The notes under the pieces are model-generated. The model was not told the DNA's origin, did no database searches, and saw only the letters and a program-made list of their open reading frames with translations. From Echinicola strongylocentroti (GTDB lineage Bacteria > Bacteroidota > Bacteroidia > Cytophagales > Cyclobacteriaceae), in assembly GCF_003260975.1 (NCBI RefSeq), contig NZ_CP030041.1, forward strand, positions 3,847,501 through 3,911,500: a DNA stretch of 64,000 nucleotides, given 5' to 3'. The translations under genes were made by a program, and so were the position numbers. Position 1 is the stretch's first letter. Every line of letters begins with the position of its first letter. Shown here one piece after another: positions 39,545 to 48,480 of the stretch.

Positions 39545-40576
39545 CTATGGTGTTACTTCAGCTTCTTTCAGGTAGTTCTCCGCTTCTTCGACCATCACTT
39601 TGGAACCGATGTAAAGTGGTGTCCTTTGGTGCAATGATGAAGGGATGATGTCCAATATCCTGTTTTTTCCATCTGAGGCTACTGCACCTGCTTGCTCGGC
39701 TATAAATGCAAGGGAATTGGCTTCATAGAGTAAGCGCAGTTTACCTTTGGGAGCTTTTTCAGTACTTGGATAGATATATATCCCTCCCTTTAATAAATTA
39801 CGATGAAAGTCCGCCACCAAACTGCCAATGTACCTGGCGCTAAAGTTGCGGTCTTTGCAGTTTTCAATATAATTGTTTACTCCATCGCTTACCTGTGATT
39901 TCAGTCCTTCATTGATGCTGAAAGTTTTCCCGTTTTCAGGAGCCGTGATGTTGGGGTGGCTGAGAAAGAACTCTCCGAGAGACTGTTCGTACGTGAATCC
40001 ATTGACGCCTTTGCCAGTAGTGTACACCAACATGGTAGATGAGCCGTATAGCACGTATCCAGCGGCTACTTGCTTGGAGCCTGGCTGCATGACGTCTTCC
40101 GGCTGAATAGGGCTCCCTACTGGTGTCACACGCCTGTAAATGGAGAAGATGGTTCCGATGGAGATATTGACGTCGATATTGGAGGAGCCATCAAGTGGAT
40201 CCATGGCCACGACATATTTACCGCTGGAGTTTTGCAAGTCGATCACTTCGTCATCTTCTTCCGAAACGATAGCACAGACCTCACCGCCCTTGGTCAAGGC
40301 TCGGCAGAAGCGGATGTTGGCGACTACATCCAGTTTTTGTTGTTCCTCTCCCTGGATGTTGGTGCTTCCAAAAGCTCCGCTAATATTGGAAAGCCCTGCG
40401 CGGTTGATTTCCCGATTGACGATCTTGGATGCCAACGCAATATCCCTGAGGATCTGTGATAGCTCTCCGGATGCAAACGGAAAATCGTCCTGCTTACTCT
40501 TGATAAATCGGTCAAGGGTGACGCCTACTGAATAGCCTAAAACAGAGTTATTAGGCTGGTATGGTTTTGTTTTCAT
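39545..40576 (-). CDS. fbp: Fructose-1,6-bisphosphatase, class I
   Basis: 343 residues. Metal-binding and catalytic motifs are EEDDEV (around 104-109), [11 protein letters not shown] (about 126-136) and the phosphate-site [12 protein letters not shown] near the C-terminus. It removes the 1-phosphate of fructose-1,6-bisphosphate in gluconeogenesis. Allosteric control by AMP is variable in bacteria and cannot be judged here. It is divergent from the aspartate kinase gene, 57 bases away, and convergent with the small protein gene one base away. Confidence 0.96.
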   Translation of the reverse strand: MKTKPYQPNNSVLGYSVGVTLDRFIKSKQDDFPFASGELSQILRDIALASKIVNREINRAGLSNISGAFGSTNIQGEEQQKLDVVANIRFCRALTKGGEVCAIVSEEDDEVIDLQNSSGKYVVAMDPLDGSSNIDVNISIGTIFSIYRRVTPVGSPIQPEDVMQPGSKQVAAGYVLYGSSTMLVYTTGKGVNGFTYEQSLGEFFLSHPNITAPENGKTFSINEGLKSQVSDGVNNYIENCKDRNFSARYIGSLVADFHRNLLKGGIYIYPSTEKAPKGKLRLLYEANSLAFIAEQAGAVASDGKNRILDIIPSSLHQRTPLYIGSKVMVEEAENYLKEAEVTP

Positions 40577-40633
40577 ATCTTTGAAAAAGTATATTTTAAA
40601 TATAACCCATTGTAAATTACCACATAAATTTTT

Positions 40634-41932
40634 ATGACAAAAGCAATTGTTTACAAATTTGGTGGAGCTTCAATAAAAGATGCCCAAGCGATCAAAAACC
40701 TCTCATACATTTTATTCAATCGTTTGCGGAGCCCAATGGTCATAGTCGTTTCGGCAATTGGAAAAACAACGAATGCATTGGAAGAGATCTTAAGCTTGAA
40801 GATGGAGCAAAAAGATTATTATTCGAATTATACAATTTTAAGGAAAAACCATTTAGCAATATGTGAGGAGTTGTTTGAACAAGAAGACTTGGTGTTTGGG
40901 ATGGTCAATAATATTTTTTTGCGGTTGGCTACTGCCTTGGAAGCCCCACTGACCAAGGAGAATTATGATGAATATTATGATCGTGTCATCGGTTATGGAG
41001 AGCTATTGTCCAGCAAAATCATCCAAGCATATCTTTGTCACCGGAAGCAGTTTTGCATATGGCAAGATGCTAGGGAGTTTATCAAGACCGATGGCACCTT
41101 TAGGCTGGCAAAGGTAGATTGGGAAAGTACTTTGGCGATGTGCAGGCAGCAGTTGATCCCCGTTCTCAAACAACTTCCGGTAGTGACACAGGGGTTTGTG
41201 GGGAGTACAAGGGACGGGAAGCCCACTACTTTGGGCAGAGAGGGGTCCGATTTTTCGGCGGCTATCTTTGCCAAAAGCTTGGGAGCAGCATCGGTTACTA
41301 TCTGGAAGGACGTCCCGGGGGTGCTGAATGCCGACCCGAAACGTTTTAAGGATACGATTAAATTAGACCGAGTGGATTATAAAGAGGCAGCTGAGATGAC
41401 TTTTTACGGGGCTTCCGTCATTCATCCACGCACGATCAAGCCCTTGGCCAATAATCATATTCCACTTTATGTAAAGTCTTTTCTTCATCCCGAAGATGAG
41501 GGGACGGTGATTGGGGATTTTGAAGAGCACAGGATCTCCATTCCTAGTATTGTGGTCAAGGACGAACAGATTTTGGTGACCTTTGAAGTGACTGATTTTA
41601 CTTTTATCAATGAGTCCCACATGCATCAGGTTTATGCAGCACTGGACAGGTTAAAGCTTCGTGCCAACCTTATCCAAGCTTCTGCGATAACCATTTCGAT
41701 CTGTATGGACCGGGAGCTTTTTAAGCTCGAACAGCTTTTGGGGGAAATGAAAGGGGTGTTTAAAGTGAGGTATAATGAAGGGGTACAGTTGATCACCGTA
41801 AAGAACTATGATGAGGAAACCAAGGCAATGTTTATAGGGAACAGCGAGGTGTTATTAGAGCAAACTACTAGGAGCACTTTTCAGTTGGTTTGTAGACTTT
41901 TCGACGGGGAAGTGGAGGGAAAGTTGCGCTAG
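40634..41932 (+). CDS. lysC: Aspartate kinase (monofunctional)
   Basis: 432 residues. The amino-acid kinase domain starts with [13 protein letters not shown] and includes [29 protein letters not shown] motifs (split here as [18 protein letters not shown]), while the C-terminal 140 residues carry two ACT-like regulatory segments. It makes aspartyl phosphate, the first step to lysine, threonine and methionine, and is probably feedback-regulated. No homoserine dehydrogenase domain is fused. The symbol is by function; which pathway end-product controls it is unknown. Confidence 0.9.
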   Translation: MTKAIVYKFGGASIKDAQAIKNLSYILFNRLRSPMVIVVSAIGKTTNALEEILSLKMEQKDYYSNYTILRKNHLAICEELFEQEDLVFGMVNNIFLRLATALEAPLTKENYDEYYDRVIGYGELLSSKIIQAYLCHRKQFCIWQDAREFIKTDGTFRLAKVDWESTLAMCRQQLIPVLKQLPVVTQGFVGSTRDGKPTTLGREGSDFSAAIFAKSLGAASVTIWKDVPGVLNADPKRFKDTIKLDRVDYKEAAEMTFYGASVIHPRTIKPLANNHIPLYVKSFLHPEDEGTVIGDFEEHRISIPSIVVKDEQILVTFEVTDFTFINESHMHQVYAALDRLKLRANLIQASAITISICMDRELFKLEQLLGEMKGVFKVRYNEGVQLITVKNYDEETKAMFIGNSEVLLEQTTRSTFQLVCRLFDGEVEGKLR

Positions 41933-41971
41933 GGAAATAAAGGGCTAAGCTTTGGGGAAGCTTACTCTGGG

Positions 41972-42844
41972 TCAAACGAATTTTTTGATAACCTTTTTTA
42001 TTCCCGGGAGGTAGCTTAAGCCAAATAAGTTCAGGTGTACGAGGAGCGGGTAAAGGTTGTGGATGTCCACTCTGGTCTTGAAATCAGGCTCCAAGGGGAA
42101 AATTTCATTATAGGCTTCGTAAAATTCACTTCTGAAACCACCAAATAGCTTTGAAAAGGCAAGGTCCATTTCCCTGTGTCCATAATATACTGCCGGGTCG
42201 ATCAGGCAGGGGTCACCTTTGGGGTTGACGATGACATTTCCTGACCATAGGTCCCCATGAAGCAGGGCTGGTTTTTCGTTAGGGATAAGCCCATCTAGTT
42301 TGTCGTAGATCATTTGGAATTTTTTGTAAAAATCCTTGCTTATCAGTCCATCGTAGTAGGCTTTTCCTATCATTGGTTCCAGTCTTTCACTGGCAAAAAA
42401 ATCCGCCCAATTTTCGTTCATCGCATTTCTTTGTGGTAGTATGGCGATATAGTTGTCTTCACTAAGGCCATATTTGGGAGAAGTGGCCATGTGCAGTTCA
42501 GCTAGGCCATGACCAAGATTGTTCCAATAGTCCGAATTGGGATATCCTCCATGGATCCATTCGATGAGAAGGTAGTTTTGGGAGGCTATACGGCCAGCGC
42601 CGATGGTCTTTGGGATTTGTAGCGGTGCATGCTTGTGGAGCAGGGTGAGCCCTTTGAGCTCCTGCTGAAACATGTCTGGGGAATTCAAGTGATTGGATTT
42701 TAAAAAAAGCGCACCTTTATCAGTGTCCAAAAGTACGCTTTGGTTCATTGTCCCTGCTGAAATCAGCCGGACAGATTTTAATTGTGTAGGTTCATGTATG
42801 GCATCGATTAAAGCTTCTTCATAAAATGAATGAGACTTATGCAT
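41972..42844 (-). CDS. Fructosamine/ketosamine kinase family protein
   Basis: 290 residues from the ATG at 42844; the frame stays open 31 codons upstream but only inside the phosphatase gene. Features are the APH-like kinase fold with RLISAGTMNQSVLL as the nucleotide loop, LLIEWIHGG hinge, catalytic HGDLWSGN and the metal-binding DPAVYYGHREMDLAF. Family enzymes phosphorylate ketosamines formed by protein glycation so that they fall off the protein. It overlaps the upstream low-molecular-weight phosphatase gene by 8 bases, implying translational coupling. Confidence 0.9.
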   Translation of the reverse strand: MHKSHSFYEEALIDAIHEPTQLKSVRLISAGTMNQSVLLDTDKGALFLKSNHLNSPDMFQQELKGLTLLHKHAPLQIPKTIGAGRIASQNYLLIEWIHGGYPNSDYWNNLGHGLAELHMATSPKYGLSEDNYIAILPQRNAMNENWADFFASERLEPMIGKAYYDGLISKDFYKKFQMIYDKLDGLIPNEKPALLHGDLWSGNVIVNPKGDPCLIDPAVYYGHREMDLAFSKLFGGFRSEFYEAYNEIFPLEPDFKTRVDIHNLYPLLVHLNLFGLSYLPGIKKVIKKFV

Positions 42845-43322
42845 ACACTTGGTGTTCTTTTTTGAGTTGGATGATAAATGACTTGATGGCTGCGTCAAGA
42901 ATTTGATAAACGTTTTCGAAGCCGTCTTCTCCGCCATAGTAGGGGTCTGGCACCTCGTCGGATGATGCTTGGGGCTGAAACTCCCTCATCAGGTGGATAC
43001 GGTCATGGCTCATGTTGTAGGTTTCCATTAGCCGGATGATGTTCTTTTTGTTTGACCTGTCCATGGCAATAATGTAATCAAAATCCCTGATATCTGCATG
43101 GTTAAGTTGCCTTCCACGGTGGGAGATGGTTATGCCATGCTTTTTGGCACTGGCTGTGCTGCGCTCATCGGGTAGCTCGCCGATATGGTAATCTGATGTC
43201 CCACAGCTGTCGCTTTGAAACTTATGGGCCAGATCAAGCTTATCGATTTGGTGGTTAAAAATGGCCTCTGCCAAAGGCGATCTGCAAATATTGCCTAAGC
43301 AAACAAATAGAACTTTAATCAT
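42837..43322 (-). CDS. Low-molecular-weight protein-tyrosine-phosphatase family
   Basis: 161 residues. The P-loop CLGNICRS (Cys8, Arg14) and the general-acid loop DPYYGG near 127 are intact. These enzymes remove phosphate from phosphotyrosine, but some bacterial members linked with fructosamine kinases act on ribulosamine phosphates instead. The 8-base overlap with the ketosamine kinase gene favours that second role here; this is inference. It starts 2 bases after the DUF6588 gene stop and so may be the middle gene of a three-gene transcript. Confidence 0.9.
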   Translation of the reverse strand: MIKVLFVCLGNICRSPLAEAIFNHQIDKLDLAHKFQSDSCGTSDYHIGELPDERSTASAKKHGITISHRGRQLNHADIRDFDYIIAMDRSNKKNIIRLMETYNMSHDRIHLMREFQPQASSDEVPDPYYGGEDGFENVYQILDAAIKSFIIQLKKEHQVYA

Positions 43323-43324
43323 GT

Positions 43325-44317
43325 TTATTTTATTGAAACTCCTAATCCAACATTCACGGTATTAAATTCCTGAAAGGTATAATCTCCATTAAGGAAGATG
43401 GGACCAAACTTAAGTCTGGCACCCAGCGTCCCCATGGCGCCTTTTGCTTCATAATCGAGTTGTACCGGATCTACAAACTGTTCCGATGTGCCATTGATCT
43501 GATAGGTGCCGCGCATACTGTAATCAGATGATCCCGAATTATATCCGATTGATCCATAGACCGTTAGGATGGAAATCTTCTTGCTGACCAAACCTTGGAC
43601 AGTCCATGTGTCCACGTTCATAGAGGCTACTTGGCCTTGGACTTCATTAATATAATACCGGGCATCCAATGAATTATAGGCAACTAATAGCGAGAAATCA
43701 ACTGGGATGATATTGATTCCTTCAAAATATTGCTTGATATCATGTTTGATGCCAAGCCCCCATTGGGAAATTTCTGTGTCTTCAATAGTAGTCTTTGGAA
43801 TAAACCTTCCGATAATTTCAAAGCCCGCAGGTAGTCCCACAGCACCTTGGATCAGCGGGGCAGGAACGTATTTGACAGGGATATCGATTCCCGGAGGAAT
43901 GTCTGCTTCCGCTATCAATAGGTCTCCCTCGTAAATCTGAAGCGTTCCATTAGCGTTTGGATTGCCATATAGTGTAGGAAGCTGTACCGGTCCACTGGCG
44001 TCTTTTACCCGGATTTTTTCAAACTCAGCAGGGTTAAAGGAGAAGGTCTCGTATTGGCCAGGAACAGCGGCGCCACTCACGGCAAATTTAAGGTCAAATC
44101 CAAGTGTCCCATGGGTTTTGGCAGTTTGTGCCCATCCGGATCCCATGCTGTACATGAAGCCTTTTGCCGCAGGCTCTACATAGTATCCCATATAGGTGTT
44201 TAGGTCATTTAAACCAGCTTGTAGGATTTCTTCTACATCCACATTGCCTTGTCCGAATGCTTGTGAACCATTGAAAATCAGTCCTGCAAAACAAAAACAT
44301 AATAATTTTTTCATCAA
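43325..44317 (-). CDS. DUF6588 family secreted/outer-membrane protein
   Basis: 330 residues. Signal peptide to about FGQ (23), then a periodic beta-strand pattern to the end (NVGLGVSIK), as in small beta-barrels. The match to DUF6588 is by overall pattern, for example the FMYSMGSGWAQTAKTHGTLGFDLKFAV segment read in parts; function unknown. It lies upstream of the phosphatase and ketosamine kinase genes on the same strand with a 2-base gap, though it seems functionally unrelated. Confidence 0.75.
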   Translation of the reverse strand: MMKKLLCFCFAGLIFNGSQAFGQGNVDVEEILQAGLNDLNTYMGYYVEPAAKGFMYSMGSGWAQTAKTHGTLGFDLKFAVSGAAVPGQYETFSFNPAEFEKIRVKDASGPVQLPTLYGNPNANGTLQIYEGDLLIAEADIPPGIDIPVKYVPAPLIQGAVGLPAGFEIIGRFIPKTTIEDTEISQWGLGIKHDIKQYFEGINIIPVDFSLLVAYNSLDARYYINEVQGQVASMNVDTWTVQGLVSKKISILTVYGSIGYNSGSSDYSMRGTYQINGTSEQFVDPVQLDYEAKGAMGTLGARLKFGPIFLNGDYTFQEFNTVNVGLGVSIK

Positions 44318-44395
44318 GTCAGTTGGTTTAATAGGTTAAAGGTAATGAAATTTAGAGTAAACTCTCCAAGGTAGAAACAACGGAAAGAAATAATT

Positions 44396-44426
44396 TTTGC
44401 ATTATTCGATAACTTTCTTACTTTTG
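44396..44426 (+). promoter_or_regulatory. Promoter of perR
   Basis: TTTG (44396-44399), 19-base spacer, TACTTTTG (44419-44426). The predicted start is 44430, with a 35-base leader that contains a PerR/Fur-type operator. Confidence 0.7.
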
Positions 44427-44442
44427 CGGAACTATTACTAAA

Positions 44443-44457
44443 TAATAATCATTCTCA
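44443..44457 (+). promoter_or_regulatory. Candidate PerR box in the perR leader
   Basis: TAATAATCATTCTCA matches the 7-1-7 PerR consensus TTATAATNATTATAA at 11 of 14 positions. It lies between the predicted transcription start and the ATG, where a bound repressor would block elongation, which suggests autoregulation. Confidence 0.5.
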
Positions 44458-44464
44458 ACAAAGA

Positions 44465-44878
44465 ATGGATACCGAGGCAATAAAAGAGAAAATAGCGCAA
44501 GGAGGACTGAAGTTTACCCATCAGCGGATGGTGATCTATGAGGCTGTGTCGAGGACTCATAATCACCCCACAGCTGAATGGGTGTATGAGCAAGTTCATA
44601 CCCATAATCCTTCCATTTCTCTAGGGACGGTGTACAAGACATTGGACACCTTCGTGAATGCTAAAATCATCCAGAAATTTATCGATAACAATGGAGTGAT
44701 GCGCTTTGATGCGATATTGGAAGCACACAGCCATTTGTATGATAAGGAAACCAATGAAATCAGGGATTACCGTAACGAAGAACTGGAGGAATTGATCAAG
44801 GAATTCTTTGACAAAAACAAAATCCGGGACTTTGAAGTGGAGGATATCTCAGTGGTCATCAAGGGCCACAACAAATAA
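44465..44878 (+). CDS. perR: Fur-family peroxide-type repressor PerR
   Basis: 137 residues. The N-terminal winged helix includes the DNA-recognition segment SISLGTVYKTLD. The five regulatory metal ligands of Bacillus PerR are all present at a constant offset of minus three: His34, Asp82, His88, His90 and Asp101. An aspartate at the last position (Asp104 in PerR) is typical of peroxide sensors, not iron-sensing Fur. The structural Cys4 zinc site is entirely missing. A peroxiredoxin gene follows 54 bases later on the same strand. Probably represses itself and peroxide defence genes. Confidence 0.87.
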   Translation: MDTEAIKEKIAQGGLKFTHQRMVIYEAVSRTHNHPTAEWVYEQVHTHNPSISLGTVYKTLDTFVNAKIIQKFIDNNGVMRFDAILEAHSHLYDKETNEIRDYRNEELEELIKEFFDKNKIRDFEVEDISVVIKGHNK

Positions 44879-44932
44879 GAGTCGAAATTATATTTTCTAA
44901 ACATAACTAATCAATTTAAAAACGTAAAGAGT

Positions 44933-45562
44933 ATGTCATTAGTAGGAAAAAAAGCCCCATTATTTAGCGCACCAGCAGTGATCAATGGTGAAGAAATCGT
45001 CGAAAACTTCTCTTTGGAGCAGTATGTCGGTAAGCAAGAAGTGATCTTCTATTTCTACCCAAAAGATTTTACTTTCGTATGCCCTACTGAAATCTTGGCT
45101 TTCCAAGAGAAATTGGCCGAATTCGAGAAAAGAGGCGTAGCCGTAGTAGGTGCTTCTTGCGATACAGAGGAGACCCACCTTGCATGGTTGGCCACTCCTA
45201 AGGATAACGGTGGTATCGAAGGAGTTACCTATCCTTTGGTAGCTGATCCAGCTAAAACCATCGCCCATAACTTCGGTGTTTTGGCCGGTGAGTGGAACTA
45301 TAACGAAGAAGGTGAATTGGTCTATGAAGGTGCTCCAGTAGCATTCAGAGGTTCTTTCCTTATCGATAAAGAAGGTGTGGTAAGACACGAAACCATCAAT
45401 GACCTTCCGCTTGGAAGAAACATCGATGAGATGATCAGATTGGTAGATGCCCTTCACCACGTAGAAAAATACGGTGAGGTTTGCCCTGCCAACTGGGAAG
45501 AAGGTAAGGAAGCGATGAAAGCGACCAAAGAAGGTGTATCTGAATACCTTGCCAAAAACTAA
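44933..45562 (+). CDS. 2-Cys peroxiredoxin (AhpC/Prx1 type)
   Basis: 209 residues. Peroxidatic Cys50 in DFTFVCPTE and resolving Cys184 in GEVCPANW define a typical 2-Cys Prx1/AhpC enzyme, with Thr47 and a conserved Arg (RGSFLID) nearby. It reduces peroxides in the cytoplasm, recycled by thioredoxin or AhpF. Directly follows perR, so it is probably a member of the PerR regulon. Codon use is even and low in rare codons, as in abundantly expressed genes. Followed by a terminator. Confidence 0.95.
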   Translation: MSLVGKKAPLFSAPAVINGEEIVENFSLEQYVGKQEVIFYFYPKDFTFVCPTEILAFQEKLAEFEKRGVAVVGASCDTEETHLAWLATPKDNGGIEGVTYPLVADPAKTIAHNFGVLAGEWNYNEEGELVYEGAPVAFRGSFLIDKEGVVRHETINDLPLGRNIDEMIRLVDALHHVEKYGEVCPANWEEGKEAMKATKEGVSEYLAKN

Positions 45563-45591
45563 TTATTGCTGCTGAAATAGCAAATAGGAAA

Positions 45592-45620
45592 AAGCTCTGG
45601 AGTAATCTAGGGCTTTTTTT
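45592..45620 (+). terminator. Terminator of the perR-peroxiredoxin unit
   Basis: AAGCTCTGG (45592-45600) pairs with CTAGGGCTT (45607-45615) using two G-T pairs; T run to 45620. Confidence 0.7.
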
Positions 45621-45628
45621 ATTTTTTA

Positions 45629-45815
45629 CCACAAAGACACTACGGAATCAGGAGTACCTTATCTTACTTTTTTCTATGCCTTAGCGGTCGGATTAGGCTT
45701 CCAAAGCAATATGCAAGATGTATTATTGAGTTAAAAACTCAAATTACGTGGTTCCGCAGCACAGCTGTCGGAACAACAGTTTCACAAACACCTTAGTGTC
45801 TTGGTGCCTTCGTGG
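45629..45815. repeat. Inverted arms of a CCACAAAGACACTA-type dispersed repeat
   Basis: CCACAAAGACACTACGG at 45629 and, near 45793-45815, CTTAGTGTCTTGGTGCC followed by TTCGTGG, whose complement begins CCACGAAGG and contains GACACTAAG. Such arms are widespread between genes in Bacteroidota genomes (from memory). Here they enclose about 150 bases without coding potential. Confidence 0.5.
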
Positions 45816-45923
45816 CTTCCTGTTGATGTGTGTATCTGTAAATTTCCCTACTGAAAGACGCTGCCGAGAACAGGTATGATCAGAAAACTTCCGTCCATAT
45901 AAGGACGTTTACCTGCTTCTTGC

Positions 45924-45931
45924 TATTTTTG
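45924..45931 (+). promoter_or_regulatory. -7 box of waaA, predicted leaderless
   Basis: TATTTTTG matches TAnnTTTG. Transcription would start at 45935, the A of the chosen ATG. The -33 element is not convincing. Confidence 0.5.
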
Positions 45932-45934
45932 GGT

Positions 45935-47200
45935 ATGAAGGTGATATATGATTTTTCGGTTTGGGCTTTTTCGGGAATGTTAAGATTGGCCAGTGGCGGC
46001 GATTCGAAATTGGCCAGGCTGGTGAAGGGAAGAAAGCCTGTTTTCGATGAGGTCGCTGCTTTTAAGGCCAAGTTCCCTGGGAAAGTAGCTTGGTTTCATG
46101 TGGCTTCTTTGGGCGAATACGAGCAGGCGAAGCCAGTAATAGCCAAATTGAAGAAAGAGCGGCCATCGCTTGCGGTGTTGGTGACATTTTTCAGCCCCAG
46201 TGGTTATGAAAATGTCGTCAAGAAGCCCCAGCCAAACGTCGATGGCGTTACCTATTTGCCTTTTGACACACAGGGAAATGCCCGGCAGTTTTTGGAATTG
46301 GTCAAGCCTTCGGTGGTGTTTTTTGTGAAATATGACCTGTGGGCCAATTTTATCTTTGAAGCCAAGAAGAGGGATGTACCCTTATTTCTGTTTTCAGCAT
46401 CATTGCGTAGGGAGCAAGTTTATTTTCAGTTTTATGGAGGTTTTTTCAGAAAAGTACTCAAGTGCTTTGATCACATATATACCCAAAATGTCCAGACGCA
46501 GCAATTGTTACAGGAAATAGGTATTTCCCAGACTACGGTGACAGGAGATACCCGCTATGACAATGTCCAGGCCATCAGCCAATCCCCAAAAGTATTTCCA
46601 GAAATCGAAGCACTTTTTGGTGACAAAAAGGTGATGGTGGTGGGAAGTGCTTGGCAAGAAGACATGGATGTGCTCTTGCCTTTTGTAAATAGCCATGCTG
46701 ATTACCATTTCATTATTGCCCCACATGATATTGATGAGGGGCAAATAGCCGGCTGGCAAAAACAAATCAAGCACCAATCAATCAACTATTCTGAATTGAC
46801 CGAAAACTCATCAGTAGAGGTCAAGGTGCTCTTTATAGATAATATTGGCATGTTGTCTTCGCTTTACCAGTACGCTAGGGTCGCTTATGTAGGCGGGGCA
46901 TTTGGCAAAGGATTGCATAATATATTGGAACCCTTGGCTTTTTATATCCCGGTGCTTTTTGGTAAACTTAAGAAGGTCAATAAATTTCCAGAGGCGGGGA
47001 TTAGCCAGCAATATGGCTGTGGCTTTGAGGTGGAAAATGCCGAAGCATTTGAAAAAATAGTCTTAGCTTTGGAAGAAAAAGAAGCCTACGCAAAGGCGGT
47101 GGATGCTGCGGAGAGACTCGTCACGGATAACCTTGGCAGTGCGGATAAAATCATCAAAGGAGTATTAAATAACGTTCAATGGAACAAGAAGGAAGGGTAA
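45935..47200 (+). CDS. waaA: 3-deoxy-D-manno-octulosonic acid (Kdo) transferase
   Basis: 421 residues from the ATG at 45935. One N-terminal membrane-anchoring segment (MKVIYDFSVWAFSGMLRLA), then a GT-B fold of family GT30: WFHVASLGEYEQAKPVI with the catalytic Glu, and the C-terminal YVGGAFGKGLHNILEPLAF donor site. Adds Kdo to lipid A precursors at the cytoplasmic face of the inner membrane. Five codons upstream remain open, but lie in the promoter. Its 3' end overlaps rsgA by 22 bases. Confidence 0.93.
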   Translation: MKVIYDFSVWAFSGMLRLASGGDSKLARLVKGRKPVFDEVAAFKAKFPGKVAWFHVASLGEYEQAKPVIAKLKKERPSLAVLVTFFSPSGYENVVKKPQPNVDGVTYLPFDTQGNARQFLELVKPSVVFFVKYDLWANFIFEAKKRDVPLFLFSASLRREQVYFQFYGGFFRKVLKCFDHIYTQNVQTQQLLQEIGISQTTVTGDTRYDNVQAISQSPKVFPEIEALFGDKKVMVVGSAWQEDMDVLLPFVNSHADYHFIIAPHDIDEGQIAGWQKQIKHQSINYSELTENSSVEVKVLFIDNIGMLSSLYQYARVAYVGGAFGKGLHNILEPLAFYIPVLFGKLKKVNKFPEAGISQQYGCGFEVENAEAFEKIVLALEEKEAYAKAVDAAERLVTDNLGSADKIIKGVLNNVQWNKKEG

Positions 47201-48108
47201 TAAAGTCCACTGGCAGTTGGTATGAAGTGGAGACGGATGCTGGCTTGGTAAAAGCCCGCCTGAGGGGCAAGTTTAAGCAAGAGGACCTGAAGCTTACCAA
47301 TCCCATCGCGGTGGGCGACTTTGTGTTGCTGGCCAAAGAGGAAAACCAAGAGAGTGCGGTGATTTCAAGCATCCTTCCCCGGGAAAACTATATCATACGA
47401 AAGTCCACTAGGAAGAATAACTTTTCGCATATTCTGGCTTCCAATATTGATCAGGCTTTTTTGGTGGTGACGCTGAAGCAGCCGCGGACTTCATTGGGTT
47501 TTATCGATCGGTTTATTGTGAGTACGGAGAGTTTCAGGATTCCTACTACGATTGTGGTAAACAAGATGGACCTTGTAAAAAAAGAAAAGGACAAAGAGTT
47601 TCTTCAGGACATCCATGAGATTTATGAGCCGTTGGGCTACCCTGTACTGGAGATATCGACCCTCAGTGACCAAGGGCTCCAAGAGAAGTTTTTGCCCAGA
47701 CTGGAAGGTAAGACGACCTTGCTCAGTGGGCATTCTGGCGTGGGAAAGTCCTCCTTGCTGAACAAGGTCGTCCCCGAAGCGTCACAGTCCACCAAGGAGA
47801 TTTCTACCTTCACCTCAAAAGGGGTCCATACCACTACCTTTGCAGAGATGTTCCCATTGGCAGGTGGAGGGTACTTGATCGATACTCCTGGGATCAAGGA
47901 GTTTGGGATCTTGGATATTGACGACCAAGAGCTTTCACATTATTTTGTGGAGATGAGAAAGTACCTAGGGCAATGCAAGTACAACAATTGCCAGCACATC
48001 AATGAACCCGGATGCAAGGTCTTGGAAGTGTTGGAAGAAGGGTATATCCATCCATATCGGTATGATAGTTACGTGAAGATTTTGAATGAAGAAGATACGT
48101 TTCGGTAG
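47179..48108 (+). CDS. rsgA: Ribosome small-subunit-dependent GTPase A
   Basis: 309 residues: N-terminal OB fold (about 1-80), a circularly permuted GTPase with G4 NKMD before G1 GHSGVGKSS and G3 DTPG, and a C-terminal zinc knuckle with the CKYNNCQHINEPGC pattern. RsgA checks late 30S assembly. The start overlaps waaA by 22 bases, so translational coupling is likely. This start agrees with the family N-terminus. Confidence 0.95.
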   Translation: MEQEGRVIKSTGSWYEVETDAGLVKARLRGKFKQEDLKLTNPIAVGDFVLLAKEENQESAVISSILPRENYIIRKSTRKNNFSHILASNIDQAFLVVTLKQPRTSLGFIDRFIVSTESFRIPTTIVVNKMDLVKKEKDKEFLQDIHEIYEPLGYPVLEISTLSDQGLQEKFLPRLEGKTTLLSGHSGVGKSSLLNKVVPEASQSTKEISTFTSKGVHTTTFAEMFPLAGGGYLIDTPGIKEFGILDIDDQELSHYFVEMRKYLGQCKYNNCQHINEPGCKVLEVLEEGYIHPYRYDSYVKILNEEDTFR

Positions 48109-48480
48109 GCGGAAGATGGAACCCGATTAACTACTCGGAGTGAAAATATTAGGCTTTGGAATAGAAACGGAAACAAGATATCCAATAGATCATTCCCTGT
48201 ACTTTGGGGGATTTGGGAATCTATATTCTCCAGATATAGCCATATTCAGCGATTATAATCCCCAGATGATGGCTTGTCGCTGGTCAAATCTCCAACCTAT
48301 CGATGCTTTGCTTCTCATAGGGATGACTTTGGCGCGACACAATCTTCTGAATTTTCAGCCTTCTGCCATAGACATGCCCATGGCACAATCTCCCAATCTT
48401 AAACTTTTCAATCCCTTAATCTTTGAATCCATTTTCAATTGAAGTAATTTTCGAAGGCAAAAACGATTGTTAAGATCATC
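48109..48480. other. Intergenic region between rsgA and the PyrR-like gene
   Basis: 372 bases. An open frame at 48140-48442 translates to a 100-residue product with no motif and a composition unlike its neighbours; I take it as non-coding. The stretch may be a degenerate repeat, but I see no second copy here. Confidence 0.5.

Larger units (their letters stand above)
45563..45934. other. Intergenic region with inverted dispersed repeat arms
   Basis: 372 bases after the peroxiredoxin gene. It holds a terminator (45592-45620), two inverted arms of a dispersed repeat (45629-45815), a 10-bp hairpin (GTTCCGCAGC against GCTG-T-CGGAAC, 45751-45774), and the -7 box of waaA at its end. No gene. Confidence 0.65.

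Noticed and set aside
48140..48442. Possible 100-residue protein after rsgA
   Set aside because: No motif, poor composition and no conserved context; taken as intergenic sequence.
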